In this document: positions 37,414 to 49,284 of the stretch, in pieces
Numbering within the stretch: position 1 is the first letter of the stretch
How the letters are laid out: the number at the start of each line of letters is the position of its first letter
Source: Neodiprion pinetum
Lineage: Eukaryota; Arthropoda; Insecta; Hymenoptera; Diprionidae
NCBI RefSeq assembly: GCF_021155775.2
Contig: NC_060233.1
Location: 18,238,537 to 18,302,536 of the forward strand
Length of the DNA stretch: 64,000 nucleotides
Direction of reading: 5' to 3'
Notes under the pieces: model-generated
What the model was told of the DNA's origin: nothing
What the model saw: the letters and a program-made list of their open reading frames with translations, nothing else
Databases searched by the model: none
Program-made: the position numbers and the translations under genes

Positions 37414-38535
37414 TAGAACTACCTATCACTTGAGTAACCATGCAGTTTCTCTCAAATCCATCCGTGGAGTTCTTTCTAAACATAACCAAAGCTTCTATAA
37501 AGTTGAAACAAATAGACATGATGTTGTTGAACTATAGGCGTTAAAAAAAGGAAATATCTGCTTTTGTCAAACTCGCTTTTTGGTCCAATATTCAACCTTT
37601 CGTTTAACACCCTTTGATAATATTGTCAAGAGAGCCTTGGAAGTTGGTCAACACCTTATGGTGTGGAAATTGATACCAAACTATGTGGAATTCTATAGTA
37701 CCCAACAGTCGTTCGACTTTATGTTAGATTTGAAAAATGCCTACATATAATACCTGTCAGTATTACTCACATGGTGTAATATTTTTTTTTGTTATCAATC
37801 GATATCTAGTGTTAACTTTTCATAATTGCATCATTGCAGCGAGATCGAATTTCTCGTACAATCCTATTTGACGAATGCCAATCACCGCAACAGTATTCAA
37901 CCCATACGTCTCTCTTCTCGACATAACACCGATCAATACATTTTTACGTTCCACGGTGGCAATCCACTCTATAGATTGTTGAAATGAGTCACCTTGTGCA
38001 CATATGGTTTTGCGTAGGTACATACCTAAGTGCGCATATATGTGTGCGTACCTGCGGGGATGCAACGCGTATACGTGGATGGCCAGTAAGTGAGGCACAT
38101 GCATTGTTCATATTGGTGTGTTTGTATACTTATTCATACCAACGATGCGTTCCACGAGCCGGTAGTTCAATGCAACGAACTTGCTTGCATTGGATGTCGA
38201 TGGTTGCTTACGGGGGATACCCTCACATCTGTCACGTGTTTTCTACACACCCCACGTGCCACTCACGCAGATCAGCTCGACAGAAAACCATATGCTTAAA
38301 TAACAATGCGGAGAACCGAGTTGGTCATTGAATTATTTTTATTTAACCGACGTGACGTACGCGACGTTTTTTTGTAATATCATATACCGTGGAAAAAGCC
38401 AGTTCGTCGACGTACTCGAGAAGCAGTAAAAGTGGAGAATTTCATGCAACTGCGAGCATCGTGACCTTTTTGAGTAGTCTTGTGCGGTTGTAAGTCTCAC
38501 ATCAAATGACACTTGCGAACGTTCCGAACTTCAAC

Positions 38536-39320
38536 TCAAGGGTATGTAGTACTCCTACCTCCATCGACCGAGCAAACTTCTCCTTTTTCTTCTTATATTA
38601 TAATAAATAAACAAACGAACTGAAAGGGTGTAAATTTTGTCGGTGCATTACGCGTAGCGGAATTCAGAAAAGTTATTCATATCCCGAAAATCGTCAATAA
38701 AATGTTTGGAGTTTTGACACGTGTTACTAATCCCACATGTCCCGCATTGCCGGGGCCAAAAACTGCATAGTAAAGTTAAGATACTTTCCGCCGTTTCGGA
38801 AAGAATAAGGAGTAAAACGAGCTATAGTGAGATTGTTTTCATGCAATTTTGAGGTCGTTAGTCGAGGAATAGGAGTTACAATAATTTCGCAAATGAAATG
38901 TGCTCTCACAATCAGCTGGGACCACGGCCGAGCGTTTCTTGGTTGGCGTGGTCGCCGCAACACGAAGTGGCGCTTGCGGTCAGTGGAGCCTGCGTTCTTC
39001 TCTAGCAACCTCAATATTGCATGAAAACAGTCTCACGACGGCTCATTTTACTCCTCGTTCTTTTCCGAACTTTGCAACGTATCTGAACTATGCACTTTTT
39101 GGCCCCTGAAACGCAGGAAATGTGGGAAAGTTAGGACGTGACAAAAAACCACACATTTTCTTGACGATTTTTGGGATATGAGCAACTTTCCTGAATTCCG
39201 CTACGAAAGAGCGATGCACCGTAGAAATTTGAACCCTTTCAGTTTATTTGTTTAATTAACGTAGGAAAAAAAGGGTAAGTTGGCTTCATCGGTAAGGGTA
39301 GGAGGCTTACTTCGTACAGG
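38536..39320. mobile_element. Family A element, copy A3 (long foldback form)
   Basis: The left arm at about 38536-38855 and the right arm at 39008-39320 are inverted copies over roughly 310 bp. Outer ends: GTAGTACTCCTACCTCCATC and CATCGGTAAGGGTAGGAGGC. The 150-bp loop includes 'CACGGCCGAGCGTTTCTTGG', shared with A2. This is the fullest version of the family; A1 and A4 are shorter derivatives. Confidence 0.8.
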
Positions 39321-40903
39321 CAAAATGATGACATTGTTATTTTGAAATCGTGAATTATTAGTAACAGAACAACAAATAACTGTAATACACCTTGAAAATA
39401 ATTGAACAGAAATTGAAACGGTACCGAGAAGATTGCAAATTTACCGCGTGGCCTTTTATTTTTTACGCCTTGAGAAATGTTAGTGGGCTAGTTGAAAGTT
39501 AGTTTTCGTATGGTAACAAACAAATTTTTACAACACGCGCAAGGCTGGAGCAGCGGTGGTCGGACTTCTCTGGTCAGCCAATTAAATATGACTTCGTGCC
39601 GATTGTCGTTTTTTATTGGCTTTTAAATAATTGAGCAGTACGAATTGTTTGTGGCCTGGATGAGGTTTCGGTAACCTGGAAAAGTCCCGTGAGGTCAGAA
39701 ATTAAAATGACTGGACTAAAATAGTAAACTCGATCTAGAACGAATTTATAATACAATGTACCAGGAGAGAAATTCAAAGAAATGAGTTTCCTATTTTTTT
39801 TATTTTTTCCGTTATTCATCCCATTCACACCCTTGATCGTAATTTTCTTGTTGCTTATAACTCTGACAAGAATTTCATTGCCCATCTCTGAAGCTCTTAT
39901 TGTCAGCTCTAACAAGAAATGTATCACAGGTCGATCCTTCCGATTTGATTTCTTTTTTAATATGTTATAGTTGATAGACAAAATGCGTGTCGCTTAGTTT
40001 TCAACCTGCCGTTAAACACGTTAAAGGGATGAAACCACCCTACAAAATAATGCCTGTCAAGGGGCAATTTGGTATTAGAGAAGAGATCAAATCGGATAGA
40101 TCGACCTGGGATACCTTGTAAACCTTGTCCAATTTATACGTAACAGCAGTTTGAGCACAGCGTATGAACTTCTATAACCTTGCAGTTCTTCGGATGAATT
40201 TCTCTAGTACCTATTATAATCGGAGTTTGTGAGCCGGATGCAATGTGGCAGCCGACTCAGTCGATTTGTTCATGTTTGGACAGATGAATTCATCTAACTA
40301 AATATATTCCTAGTCACTTTGCGGAATAAATCCTGCCTACACTCAAATAATAAGGTACCAACATACTCACGATCTGTACGCAAGGCAAGTCAGGCATAAG
40401 ACGTATCGTTGCGCAGGCCATGAATGTGCCGTTCACATTTAGCCACAAACAATGTGCGTATACTGACAGTAAAATAAAAGAACACTCCCGCGAGCGTTAC
40501 ACAGTTGATAACCACGATGACTAGGTGTGAAATTATATTCACGGAAGTATAAATGATGTATGAACGTGGGTGGCGTATATCCGTAATCCCGGACTCGCCT
40601 ATCGTGCATCTCATTACACCCACTATACGGAACAACATCGTTGTATTCAGGTTTGTAGTTTCTTCAACATTGTTAACGATCGAAGACAAGTATAATTGTG
40701 TTTATCCGTTGCGGAGGGATTATTGCTTTCGTTTACGCAACCAACATATTTTTGTTTTGATTGTTACACTCGTGTAGTGCAGATTCTCTTGATAGTTCAG
40801 TAGCAATAATCCTACAGATAATTTTGTTCTAACGACAACAGTATTCCTATTCAACAGTTAGGAAATATCAAAATTGTACATTGTTTCTGTACGTTGACGT
40901 ATA
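39321..40903. other. Intron DNA, nothing recognised
   Basis: Frames of up to 122 codons on the minus strand (39613-39981) and 99 codons (40390-40689) have overlapping frames on the other strand and no domain signature. Confidence 0.5.
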
Positions 40904-40928
40904 TAATATATACATATATATATATATT
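40904..40928 (+). repeat. TA-rich microsatellite
   Basis: Imperfect ATATAATATATACATATATA repeat followed by a T run. Confidence 0.8.
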
Positions 40929-40976
40929 TTTTTTTTTTTAAATGACACATTTTTGAACCTGTTTAATTTTTTCCTC

Positions 40977-41646
40977 AAAGGGCCCCGCAGAATCCTTATG
41001 GAAATTGGCTTCTGGTCGATTCATTAGATTTTTAGTATGTTATGTTATGTTATGTTATAGTAGAGGTCCTCCAGATCAAAAGATCTCATGCACACGAGTC
41101 CCAAAGTCAGTAGTTTTCGAGATACAGGCTTCAGAAGAAAAGTGACCAGATTTTTTTATATCTATGCATTTCGTGACTTTCATGAATTAGAAAGTCATAA
41201 GGAGACTGGAAATCAAACAAATCACTCAAAAAAACTACACGATTGATTCTCAAATATAGGCCGGAAGCTGTGATTGATTCCATCTATAAACTCGCTGGTT
41301 GACTGGAAAAAGGTGCAAATTCAGATTTCGCGTGAAGAACGAGACCCTTCGACTCTTGCAATAATCGACTTGCCCTGTTTTTCACGCGTGTTCGGAGCTC
41401 TGCAAATCAGCTATGCAGTTTTTGAGTGATATATTTGATTTCAAGTACCCCTTCAAATTTTGTGATTCATAAAAATCACGTATTCATAGATATTAAAAAA
41501 TTCATACACCCCACTTCCGAACCCCGTATCTCAGAAACTACTGATTTTTGAGACTCGTGTCCATGAGAAACTTTTTCTCTGGAGGATATGTATTGTAACA
41601 TAGTAAAAATACAACCAATTTCCATAATGATTCTGCGGGGTCCTTT
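40977..41646. mobile_element. Foldback element D, copy D1 (670 bp)
   Basis: Terminal repeats AAAGGGCCCCGCAGAATCCT and its inverse (ATTCTGCGGGGTCCTTT). Inverted pairing continues inward for about 300 bp (for example 'TTTTCGAGATACAGG' against 'CGTATCTCAGAAAC', and 'ACTTTCATGAATTAG' against 'TTGTGATTCATAAA'). A (TTATG)n run lies at 41036-41058. Copy D2 starts at 63122. Non-coding. Confidence 0.75.
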
Positions 41647-41871
41647 CTCCGTGTCACATAGAAAAAGGAATACAATCGATGAGCATTTATTGCAAAAGTA
41701 GGTTGTCGCGTTAGATTGACAGTCGCACAAATTTTTCCGCGTTGTCAGATTGTACCTATTTTCCAGCGCGGTGGTATCTGTCATCATCAGTATTATTATC
41801 AACAATTGCGATTCGCTTCCGCCCCTGAAGCAGACCTTGTCTTTAACTTGTGATCGCCGCTTCTCAAACAA
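41647..41871 (-). pseudogene. Possible remnant of a transposase cysteine-rich tail
   Basis: On the minus strand this part of a 131-codon frame carries the pattern LCDCQSN-ATTYFCNKC, i.e. CxC followed by TTYxCxxC. The cysteine-rich C-terminus of piggyBac transposases has a similar 'TxYxCxxC' arrangement. The flanking part is foldback D1 sequence, so no intact protein exists. The similarity is short and could be coincidence. Confidence 0.2.
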
Positions 41872-41972
41872 ACGATGAGTGGTTTCAGCGGATTAGCTGG
41901 AAGCTAGCAAAACTCTGTTTCTCTCTTTGGCATGTGCCGAGGCATAAAAGGGACGATATTTCTCTGTCATAG

Positions 41973-42122
41973 GGTATTTGTCCGGGAAATAGACTACGAC
42001 TTCTGGTTGGGCAGTACGAGACTGGTGGGTGCCTCGCGGGCAGCCGGGGTGACCTCAGCATACAAGAAGATGGAATTCAGAGGCACGGAAAACGGCGGAG
42101 TTGGCACGTGCAGCCCAACAGG
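41973..42122 (+). CDS. p130CAS: p130Cas/BCAR1 exon: end of SH3 domain and linker
   Basis: The 50 codons start GICPGNRLRLLVGQYETGG and end GKRRSWHVQPNR. GICPGNRLRLL is the last strand of the Cas SH3 domain (vertebrates: GIVPGNRLKIL). Its Pro-Gly-Asn is the SH3 signature that packs beside the binding groove. The remainder (CLAGSRGDLSIQEDGIQRHG, then KRRSWHVQPNR) is the basic linker before the substrate domain. The acceptor is TCTGTCATAG and the donor AGG|GTGAGT. Phase 0 at both ends and 150 nt long, like the preceding exon. There is no ATG in this frame, which is why the exon does not stand out as an open frame. The next exon, expected to open the YxxP region, was not found. Confidence 0.93.
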
Positions 42123-43743
42123 GTGAGTTTTATCACACTTAAACGTATTTCTAACCGTGGGCGCACCTTTCATCAAATTTATATCCCTCTTGTCCACTTT
42201 TCTCGTTCTTTCACCCTTCGTTTAATTTTCGTTCCGGAAACACGCCGAATATGACTGTCTCAGCGTGGATTGGATATACGAATTGAAAGAACAAATTTCC
42301 GCACCAATTCTTTCGGGGAATTTCGTTTCAACTAGATTGGAGTGAAATTTACTTTCTCCAAGGAATTCGGTGCGAGTATATTCTACGCAAGCCGTGATTT
42401 AGTGATTTGAAACATTGAATTTGTTAAAATATTAGAATGCGTGATCTTTTTCTTTCGTTTCCATAAATGGGAATGAAATTTTACACTTTTCATAACCTTA
42501 TGCGGTGACTCAAGAAATCGTGACAACTTTGTAATAAATTCTTGAAATAATAACCAACAATAAAAACATTTGTTTCAGCTTCTTGAATAGCTTATTCTCT
42601 TCACTTCCTGATTTCTAAACAAATTTGCCTGGCAGAACCGTTGCACAGAATTTTTCTGAAGAGTCTGAAATTGTCAGAAGTTACTTTTCTGGCGCAGACA
42701 TGATTGCAGAAGAAGGAAAGTTCTTGTTTACTCATTATTGCCTACCGTGGAACAAAGCTACTAGAAAAATATCAAGATTTTAGTCAAAATTTCGTTCCAG
42801 TCGTGGCGCTTTACTTCAATTGCGGATTTGAAATTAGATTCACTAATGCGTTACCTGAAGAAGGAATTTTAATCGATTTCACATTGTCGAAATGTAATTA
42901 CATTATTTCGCTAAATAAGAGTGTATTTATTAGTTGTTTTGCTGATCTTAAGATTGCAAAAAAGAAAAAAAAACTTCATATAAGATAACACTGGACCTCG
43001 TAACAATCTATATTACTATTGTTGATTGGTAAAGGAAAATTCAAATCCAAAATTTTATTCAAGAGTACAAATTTGACTCTAGTCTGATTAATATCCGACC
43101 ATCAGCCAAACAATACGTTTTATTATCATTCGCACGAACGTCAATTCTGACAAATAAATGATATACTCAAGGAACTAAACAGTGACAGTAATAATATGCT
43201 AATATCACGCTTAAATCAAAATCCTTATCTTTGTTGACGTTAGCACAGGCTAAGATAAAGTTTTGTCCCAATATTTTGATCGTGCACGGCATTATACATA
43301 ATTTTTTCAAAGTTAGTTTCCAATTTCTGTCGTCGTTTATTATATTCTTCCGGTTCTTTAAGTATTTTTGATTACCTCCCATTACTTTCCCCCTATTTTT
43401 ACATTGACAATTAGTTACATTTGCCAATTGCAAATTCGGGTGACAGCAACAATGAAAAAATCAAATGGACCGATCTAGCTCGACTACCCTAAAGGACATG
43501 CAATCTCACTTCACGCCTATCCGGATACAAGTTTGACTGAAAATTAGCATTTGTCGCAGCGGAAAAATGAATCACTAAACGAAGGGTGCAAGTTGCAAGG
43601 AAGCCGCATACACAGCGCTTTGAAAATGTTTTAGTTAGTGACGTTTTAAGCATGTCCATTTCCCCTCTCCTTCCGTGTAATTGTCCTACCTTCCGAACAC
43701 TACAACAGAAAGTCGCAACAACGAAACAGGGAGCGAACAAACG
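42123..43743. other. Intron DNA after the linker exon, nothing recognised
   Basis: AT-rich. No acceptor followed by a Cas-like frame was found. The 94- and 88-codon frames here have no domain signature. Confidence 0.5.
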
Positions 43744-44530
43744 ATTAACCCTTTCATGCATACATTTTTCCTCACATGCGATTCACTTGGAATTTTGCAT
43801 GCATGTGATTTTGGGGTCGCTGATTACCGATCTGAAGTCGAAATTCGAAAATTCGAAATTGCGCATCCAATATGGTAGACGTAAATTCAAAAAGTTATTT
43901 GATTTTGATAAAACCTTATGTTACATAGTTTACTGGGGTCACTGATTACGGATTTGAACTCGAAATTCAAAAATTCAAAATGCTGGATTTAACACAGCGG
44001 ACAAACAAAAACAACAAGAAAAAATTCTGAAAAACTTGTTGGTGTATATTGAGATTGTGTAAAAATTGGTAGTTGGATTTTCATGGCAGATTAGCCGAAA
44101 ATGCTTTTTTCGTGAAATAGTACAAATTTCGACCATTTGTTTAGACGTGCTATTTTTGCAATAAATAAATAAATTTAAAAAAAGGGTATACAGGGGTTCT
44201 CGAGGCTGCTGATTTCAAAAATGGAGTCTAATCTGAGAAAGTTACAAAGTTTAAAATGGCAGATGTGATATGAGCGAATAGAATCAATTTTTATATTTTC
44301 ACTCCGCCATATTGGATCAGTTGTTTTGAATTTTGAAATTTTGAGGTCTGAATCGTTTTTCGTGGAATCATCATAGTCCCTCTTAAAACATCAACTTTGA
44401 CATCTAAGAAGTCCCATTATGCCAAAAAAAAAAAAATTACAATACATATCTCAAAAATTGAACATGAAACTTTAATAACCGCTGGAAAAAAAGTGTCTCT
44501 TATATGAGGCGCTGTGCCGCAAAGGGTTAA
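43744..44530 (+). mobile_element. Family B piggyBac-like MITE, complete copy B2 (787 bp)
   Basis: Bounded by TTAACCCTTT at 43744 and AAAGGGTTAA ending at 44530. The diagnostic block 'TTTGGGGTCGCTGATTACCG' at about 43811 is repeated as 'TGGGGTCACTGATTACGGAT' at about 43935. That internal duplication, plus additional 3' sequence, makes it longer than the 413-bp copy B1. Confidence 0.8.
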
Positions 44531-44835
44531 ATAAAGCAAAGCATCGTTTTTACTCAAGTTTCGTCAATTTGCTTAATCCCTCGATTCACTTCACTCATTC
44601 CATTCGTTAAATCGCTTATCTGTGGATCCCACGTCATTGATCCACCATCATCATCCTTCTCTCCGGACTTAAAGATTATTTCAAGGGAACAGTCTCTCAT
44701 ACTTCGATTGTACGTCGTACACGTGCTCTTTTACATTCTTACAAATTGTTTCTCTATGCAATGTCATCTCCATACCCTAAGTTTCTTTGCGGTAGCGATT
44801 ATTCCTGATTCGACGACGCTCGATTGTGGCTATTT
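44531..44835. other. Intron DNA, nothing recognised
   Basis: Short AT-rich stretch between MITE B2 and repeat M. Confidence 0.45.
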
Positions 44836-45083
44836 TGCAATTCGTCATCTTGTGAATAAAAAAAAAAAAGAAAAAATCAAACTAATGCAACCAACCTGAC
44901 TGCAGACCGATTACCGTGTTTTTTCGTATGTGGACGATAGAACGGGTATATTATTGATTGTGCTTAATTGATTTATGTGATGTCATGAGTGATCTGAAAG
45001 CCCAAGAATTACGATTTGCCTCCATTGAAATTAAAAGCTTTGATTATGTGGTGATAAAATGGCACCGACAATCAAGCTCTGAC
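44836..45083 (+). repeat. Dispersed repeat M, copy 2
   Basis: About 80 percent similar by eye to 6097-6332, same orientation ('AAACTAATGCAACCA', 'TATATTATTGATTGTGCTTA', 'AATTACGATTTGCCTCCATT', 'GATAAAATGGCACCGACAA'). It ends just before foldback F. Confidence 0.7.
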
Positions 45084-45098
45084 ATAATGAGGACATTT

Positions 45099-45346
45099 TC
45101 CAATAACGTAAGTATCTCCAGACGCTGAACGACGCGTGCGCCTTATTCAAGCAAGCGGAGTTACAGCTCATGTTCAGGTTGAGCCTCGCATCCCGCCACG
45201 ACCATCTCAAACGTTGTCAAAACAAATATTATTTGACGTTTGTGATGATGGTGGGAGGATACGATGCTCAATCCGAACATGAGCTGAAACTCCGGTTGCT
45301 TGAATAAGGCACACGCATCTTTCTAGATCTGGGATACTTATTGTTA
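45099..45346. mobile_element. Foldback element F (about 248 bp)
   Basis: Arms of about 110 bp pair through 'GCCTTATTCAAGCAAGCGGA' with 'CCGGTTGCTTGAATAAGGC', 'CAGCTCATGTTCAGGTTGAG' with 'CTCAATCCGAACATGAGCTG', and outer AAGTATC/GATACTT. No coding capacity. Confidence 0.75.
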
Positions 45347-47435
45347 GGGTATAAGAGCACGGGTGCATGCGATGAGGATAATTTTCCTGAAGTTCAACTT
45401 CTATGACAATACTCGAGGTGAAGAGCACGCGAAAATTCATTCTTCATAGTCTTCTGTGGAAAATTCACAAAAAGAGACATTGCGAAAGAATTGGTTTTTT
45501 TTTTTTTTTTTAAAAAACAAGCTGCCTGAACAAAAAAGTTGGAATTGAAATATTAATAATGAACAAGCTAAAAGGCCGTGACTGGAATCGATTCAAGTTG
45601 AATTTTACAGAAAAAGTTTCAAACTCACGTACTTTAACTGCGAAAATCGGATGATTATAAATTTTCTGGAAAACGTTGAATGCGAAATCATTATAGGTTT
45701 CTATTGATGCACGCATATTCTATTGAGAAACCTGTCCACATTAATAAAAATTCGTATCAACATGATTCGTAACAAATTCGTTTGTAATTAATACAAATTC
45801 TAAATACATCGAAAGTGAATAAATCATACGATATTGATGTCAATGAAATGAAACACGGATGCAATCTTTACGAAATGATTGCTAATTGAGCTTGCTTTAT
45901 TCGAATTTATGATTCTCAATTTTTCCTCTTTATTGAGAAAAAAAGTCTTTCTATTAAAATGGACTTCAATTTTCAAACTTTCACTACTTGGTGCTTTGCC
46001 TTTTCAATATCGTGTTGACGTGAAAGTGTCTGTTTAAGCTGATTTCATTGGCGCATCCGCACCTTCGAATAACTCAATTTTACGTACTTTTTCATTGACC
46101 GTAAGTTACTTATTACAAATCTTATGCGCTGTCAGTGGTGTCTTCGTTGCTTCTCAAATCAAACTGTCCTTCATAGGCGTTATAAAAAAGAACGTGTGTC
46201 ACAAGCGCAGATGAGTGATATCGGATTCGTGTGATTACAGCGCTTGCCTGGACTCATGATGGAAATTTTATACTCGTTGAAAATCACCCACTTTCCATAC
46301 TTGTAACAAATATACTGTTAATCGCTACACCACTTTACCAATTTTTGGAGATACCATGGTACACACGCATAGTTACCTATGCATGCATTTGCAGTGCGTG
46401 CAGTGTAAAAGTATGTCGCAGCATCGCGGTGATGACGAATAATTACTGCGCTAGACTGAGAGCGGAAATGAGACTGTCGACTGTGGCAAAACGGAACGGG
46501 CGGGAACTGTTGGAAACCGCCCGGACTCTTTCGGTGTAGGCCAAAGTCATTTTAGTATCGATTAATACGAGCCAACCCCTCCTGGTTCACTGTACAAAAT
46601 ATTATCAACTATTGAGCAGTATTCGTATGCACGTGACTTCGATGTGAGTTCTTTTTTCGTTTGGATGGAAAGGGTGATAAATAAAGTGCGTGCCAGTATT
46701 GATTGATTCTAGTGAATCATCGGGACAACAAGGAATGTTGAACACGGAAATCTAAAAACGTTTGTCCTACAGGAGAGATTAACGTCAGAAAATGTATCAG
46801 TAGGTGAAAGTTTGAACTACGTGAGCAGGGGTAAAATGTCTTGCCTTTTTCAATGTTCAGAGTGAAGTGAGATACGAATAAGTAACACAAAAGTAGTGAG
46901 ACATCAAGAAGACAGGGTTCAAGTCAAATAATTAATACTCAATAATTTTGATTTTGATAATCTTAGAAAAATTATCCCATCACAATTATTCACCTTATTT
47001 TATGAGACTCAATTTTTTTTTTCTGCAAATGCTTCAATTTGCTCCAAATAACACCTGAAAATGTATTTTCCATCTCTCCTGTCCAACCGAGGTTTGCCTT
47101 ACAATATTATTGTGCCGAAATTTCTTCCTGCGTGAATGACTAAGAAAATTTCCAGAAGCAATAAGTTCAATATAGTTTGTCTTTGATTCGCTTTTAATCA
47201 TGTAGTAAATCTTCTCGGACTTTTAGCTTATCCACGTGTAAGTATCCAGTTTTTTTTAGCATCCTTATGTAACACTAGTATTGTTTACGCGTCTGTTTTT
47301 GCTTGCGTTTTGTACCTAAATTAATCGTTTCTGCGATAGTACAAAAAAAAAAAAAGGTATCGGAGTACCTAAAAGTACTCTTTTTTGTATTCCGCTATAT
47401 AAAAAAAAAAAAAAAATTGTAAACCTCACTTTTGT
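45347..47435. other. Intron DNA, nothing recognised
   Basis: A 102-codon frame at 46231-46539 has no recognised domain. Other frames are short. Poly-A runs lie near 47340-47415. Confidence 0.45.
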
Positions 47436-47510
47436 TGAGCGCGCTCGTCTACGACTCATATTGCAAGCTAAGTCTCAGCGTAAAAATACCTACTTTGCCT
47501 CCTTGGTGCA
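47436..47510 (-). repeat. Repeat I, copy 1
   Basis: 'TCTACGACTCATATTGCAAG' and 'TTGCCTCCTTGGTGCACG' correspond to the reverse complement of 55367-55440. Only one arm of the inverted repeat seen at 55367 is evident. Confidence 0.5.
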
Positions 47511-48341
47511 CGATCTACTATTGTTTTACTTTATTACGATCTCAGTGAGGGTACCTCAAGTTTTTACCAAAAGCTTTTCGGGGAAGGTCATGGATAACAC
47601 CAGGCCCGTAGATCAGTGAACGGTAAAACGATAGAACTATGACTGTGTAGTTGAAGCTCGAGTCCTGCGATCAGTACGTAAGCGTCTGGTGGACGGAAAT
47701 ACACCAGAAGGGTCAACGAAACGTCGGCTCCGTTTGTCTGCGCGCCTGTCCGGAGACTGAACCCGTATCTTTTCCCTCCTTTTATACAACTGTAGCAAAT
47801 ATTCTACTCGTCAACTCCCACCGTTCTTCTACCAAAAATAATTTTACATTCGACCGTGTGGATGCCACGTGGGCAATTATTTCCTAATTGCTGGAAATAG
47901 TCCCAGATTTATGTTTGTTTTTCTTTATGAGGCAAACCTGGAATACGGAACCGTAAGTGCAAAACGAAGTAGTTTTGTCTGGTAAATGGTGTGAAAAATC
48001 TGACGAAAATTCGAAAACCTGCTCTAAAGTCAACTTGAGCGAATACAATTTGAAATTTGGAAGGATTTCAAACATTCGGTCCCCAGGGGTGAAAAAGTTC
48101 ATAGATGAGAGGTCAGAAAGTAAGGAGGCTAGCCATTCTCAAAATTTATAGAAAAATTTATACCATTAAAATCTGTTTATAACCAACCTAACGTACCACT
48201 CAACTATTTGCGATGCAGCTAATATCAAGATTTTTGCTTGAACGAACTCTGAACTTGCGCCATGGTTTTTAACTTTTGCTTGAAACTTTGTTTTTGATTG
48301 AACTATTGTACCGTGAAGTCGAGTAACTAAATTGTTTATGC
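47511..48341. other. Intron DNA, weak Penelope-like trace
   Basis: Near 47700-47722 the phrase ACCAGAAGGGTCAACGAAAC followed by GTCGG resembles the 'CTGAAGA...CGAAACGTCG' motif of the Penelope-like insertion at 63587. There is too little to delimit an element, and nothing else is recognised. Confidence 0.3.
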
Positions 48342-48487
48342 CCATAGTAGGTGATAGGCTAGTCAAATGAGCGATGTTTATAGTGTGAAATTCCAGTAAT
48401 TTTAAGATTATTGAAAAAATACTGGTTATATCCAGGACGACGTGCATCATCAGAATCTAATCGTCAGTGCTCATTTGACTGGCCTAT
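48342..48487. repeat. Short inverted repeat
   Basis: ATAGGCTAGTCAAATGAGC near 48354 and its complement GCTCATTTGACTGGCCTAT ending near 48487 (one mismatch) enclose about 96 bp. Possibly a tiny MITE. Confidence 0.5.
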
Positions 48488-49205
48488 GATTTTGCAATAT
48501 ACTTTAGAGCAAAATTCACGCAAGTTTGGGTACTATAATGTCACTTCATGTGAATACAAGGGACTTCAAATTATTGGTTATGACATTATGTTGACAGCCG
48601 AATAATTGAAACCTGACAGGACCTCAAAGAACTACGGATATGACCTTAAATGTGCTCAAGTTATTCTAGTATTCTAGAAATAACTTGAAGTTATCACGTC
48701 CTCGATTAATAGCTTGAAGTGATTTGCAACACAAAGTGGTGTTAGGCGACACAGTATTATAATGTTAAATCCACAAAGTAATATTAGAGAGGAGAATGGA
48801 CTTGTCTTGCACAAGTGGGCCCAATTTTGGTGGGAGGGTTTGATAGTACCAATACTGCCGCTGGTAGCGTGGCGGTTCCGAGGCAGATAATGGAATTGTG
48901 GGTAATGCCTAGTGCAATAGCAGCACGTCAAAAGATATAGCAAATTTGCAATATATTGTAACACAACCAGCTGTTCAAGCCGATCAAATGCCTGGCATAG
49001 CAATGGTTAGCGAGACAACTCTTTATAATTGGAGAAGCGCGAAGCTTACATTCATTTTATTTCATTTTCTGATGAATTTTCAAGATTTCGATGGAACATT
49101 ATTTTCTATCCAAATTCGTTTTCTTATGTCACCAAACTTTAAGAATTCATGCTAATTTTCCTCGTTAAACCAAATCTGGAATGGAAATAACTTTGGTGAA
49201 CCCAA
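48488..49205. other. Intron DNA, nothing recognised
   Basis: No repeat shared elsewhere and no supported exon. The 109-codon minus frame (48674-49003) has no domain signature. Confidence 0.45.
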
Positions 49206-49284
49206 TTACAGAACCCAGCGGACAGCTATGAATTTTATTCCTGGTCCGAGCTTGGGAATTTCGCACGTATAAAGAATAGGCACG
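49206..49284 (+). CDS. Weak exon candidate with good splice sites
   Basis: After AATTACAG the frame reads NPADSYEFYSWSELGNFARI, then KNRH, and meets the donor CACG|GTAAGC. If it followed the p130CAS exon at 42122 (phase 0) it would start in frame but leave in phase 1. The length (79 nt) is not a multiple of three, so it would not be a neutral cassette. The peptide is not Cas-like. It may be a decoy exon or part of an unknown transcript. Confidence 0.15.

Larger units (their letters stand above)
34365..41972 (+). other. p130CAS: p130CAS intron between the two SH3 exons (7.6 kb)
   Basis: The boundaries are fixed by continuity of the SH3 domain (LRGRQ|GICPGN). The intron contains MITE T2, family A copy A3 and foldback D1. 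Short frames such as 35350-35556 and 37184-37537 are chance or repeat-derived. No other exon is needed for frame or domain continuity. Confidence 0.9.

Noticed and set aside
41932..42126. A 64-codon ATG frame with a nearby CATAAAAGG that could be read as a promoter and start exon (MEFRGTENGG...)
   Set aside because: The same DNA read from the acceptor at 41972 in another phase gives the conserved p130Cas sequence GICPGNRLRLL, which clearly is the real frame.
43586..43945. 119-codon + frame
   Set aside because: Its second half is family B MITE sequence, and the first half overlaps a minus-strand frame of equal quality.
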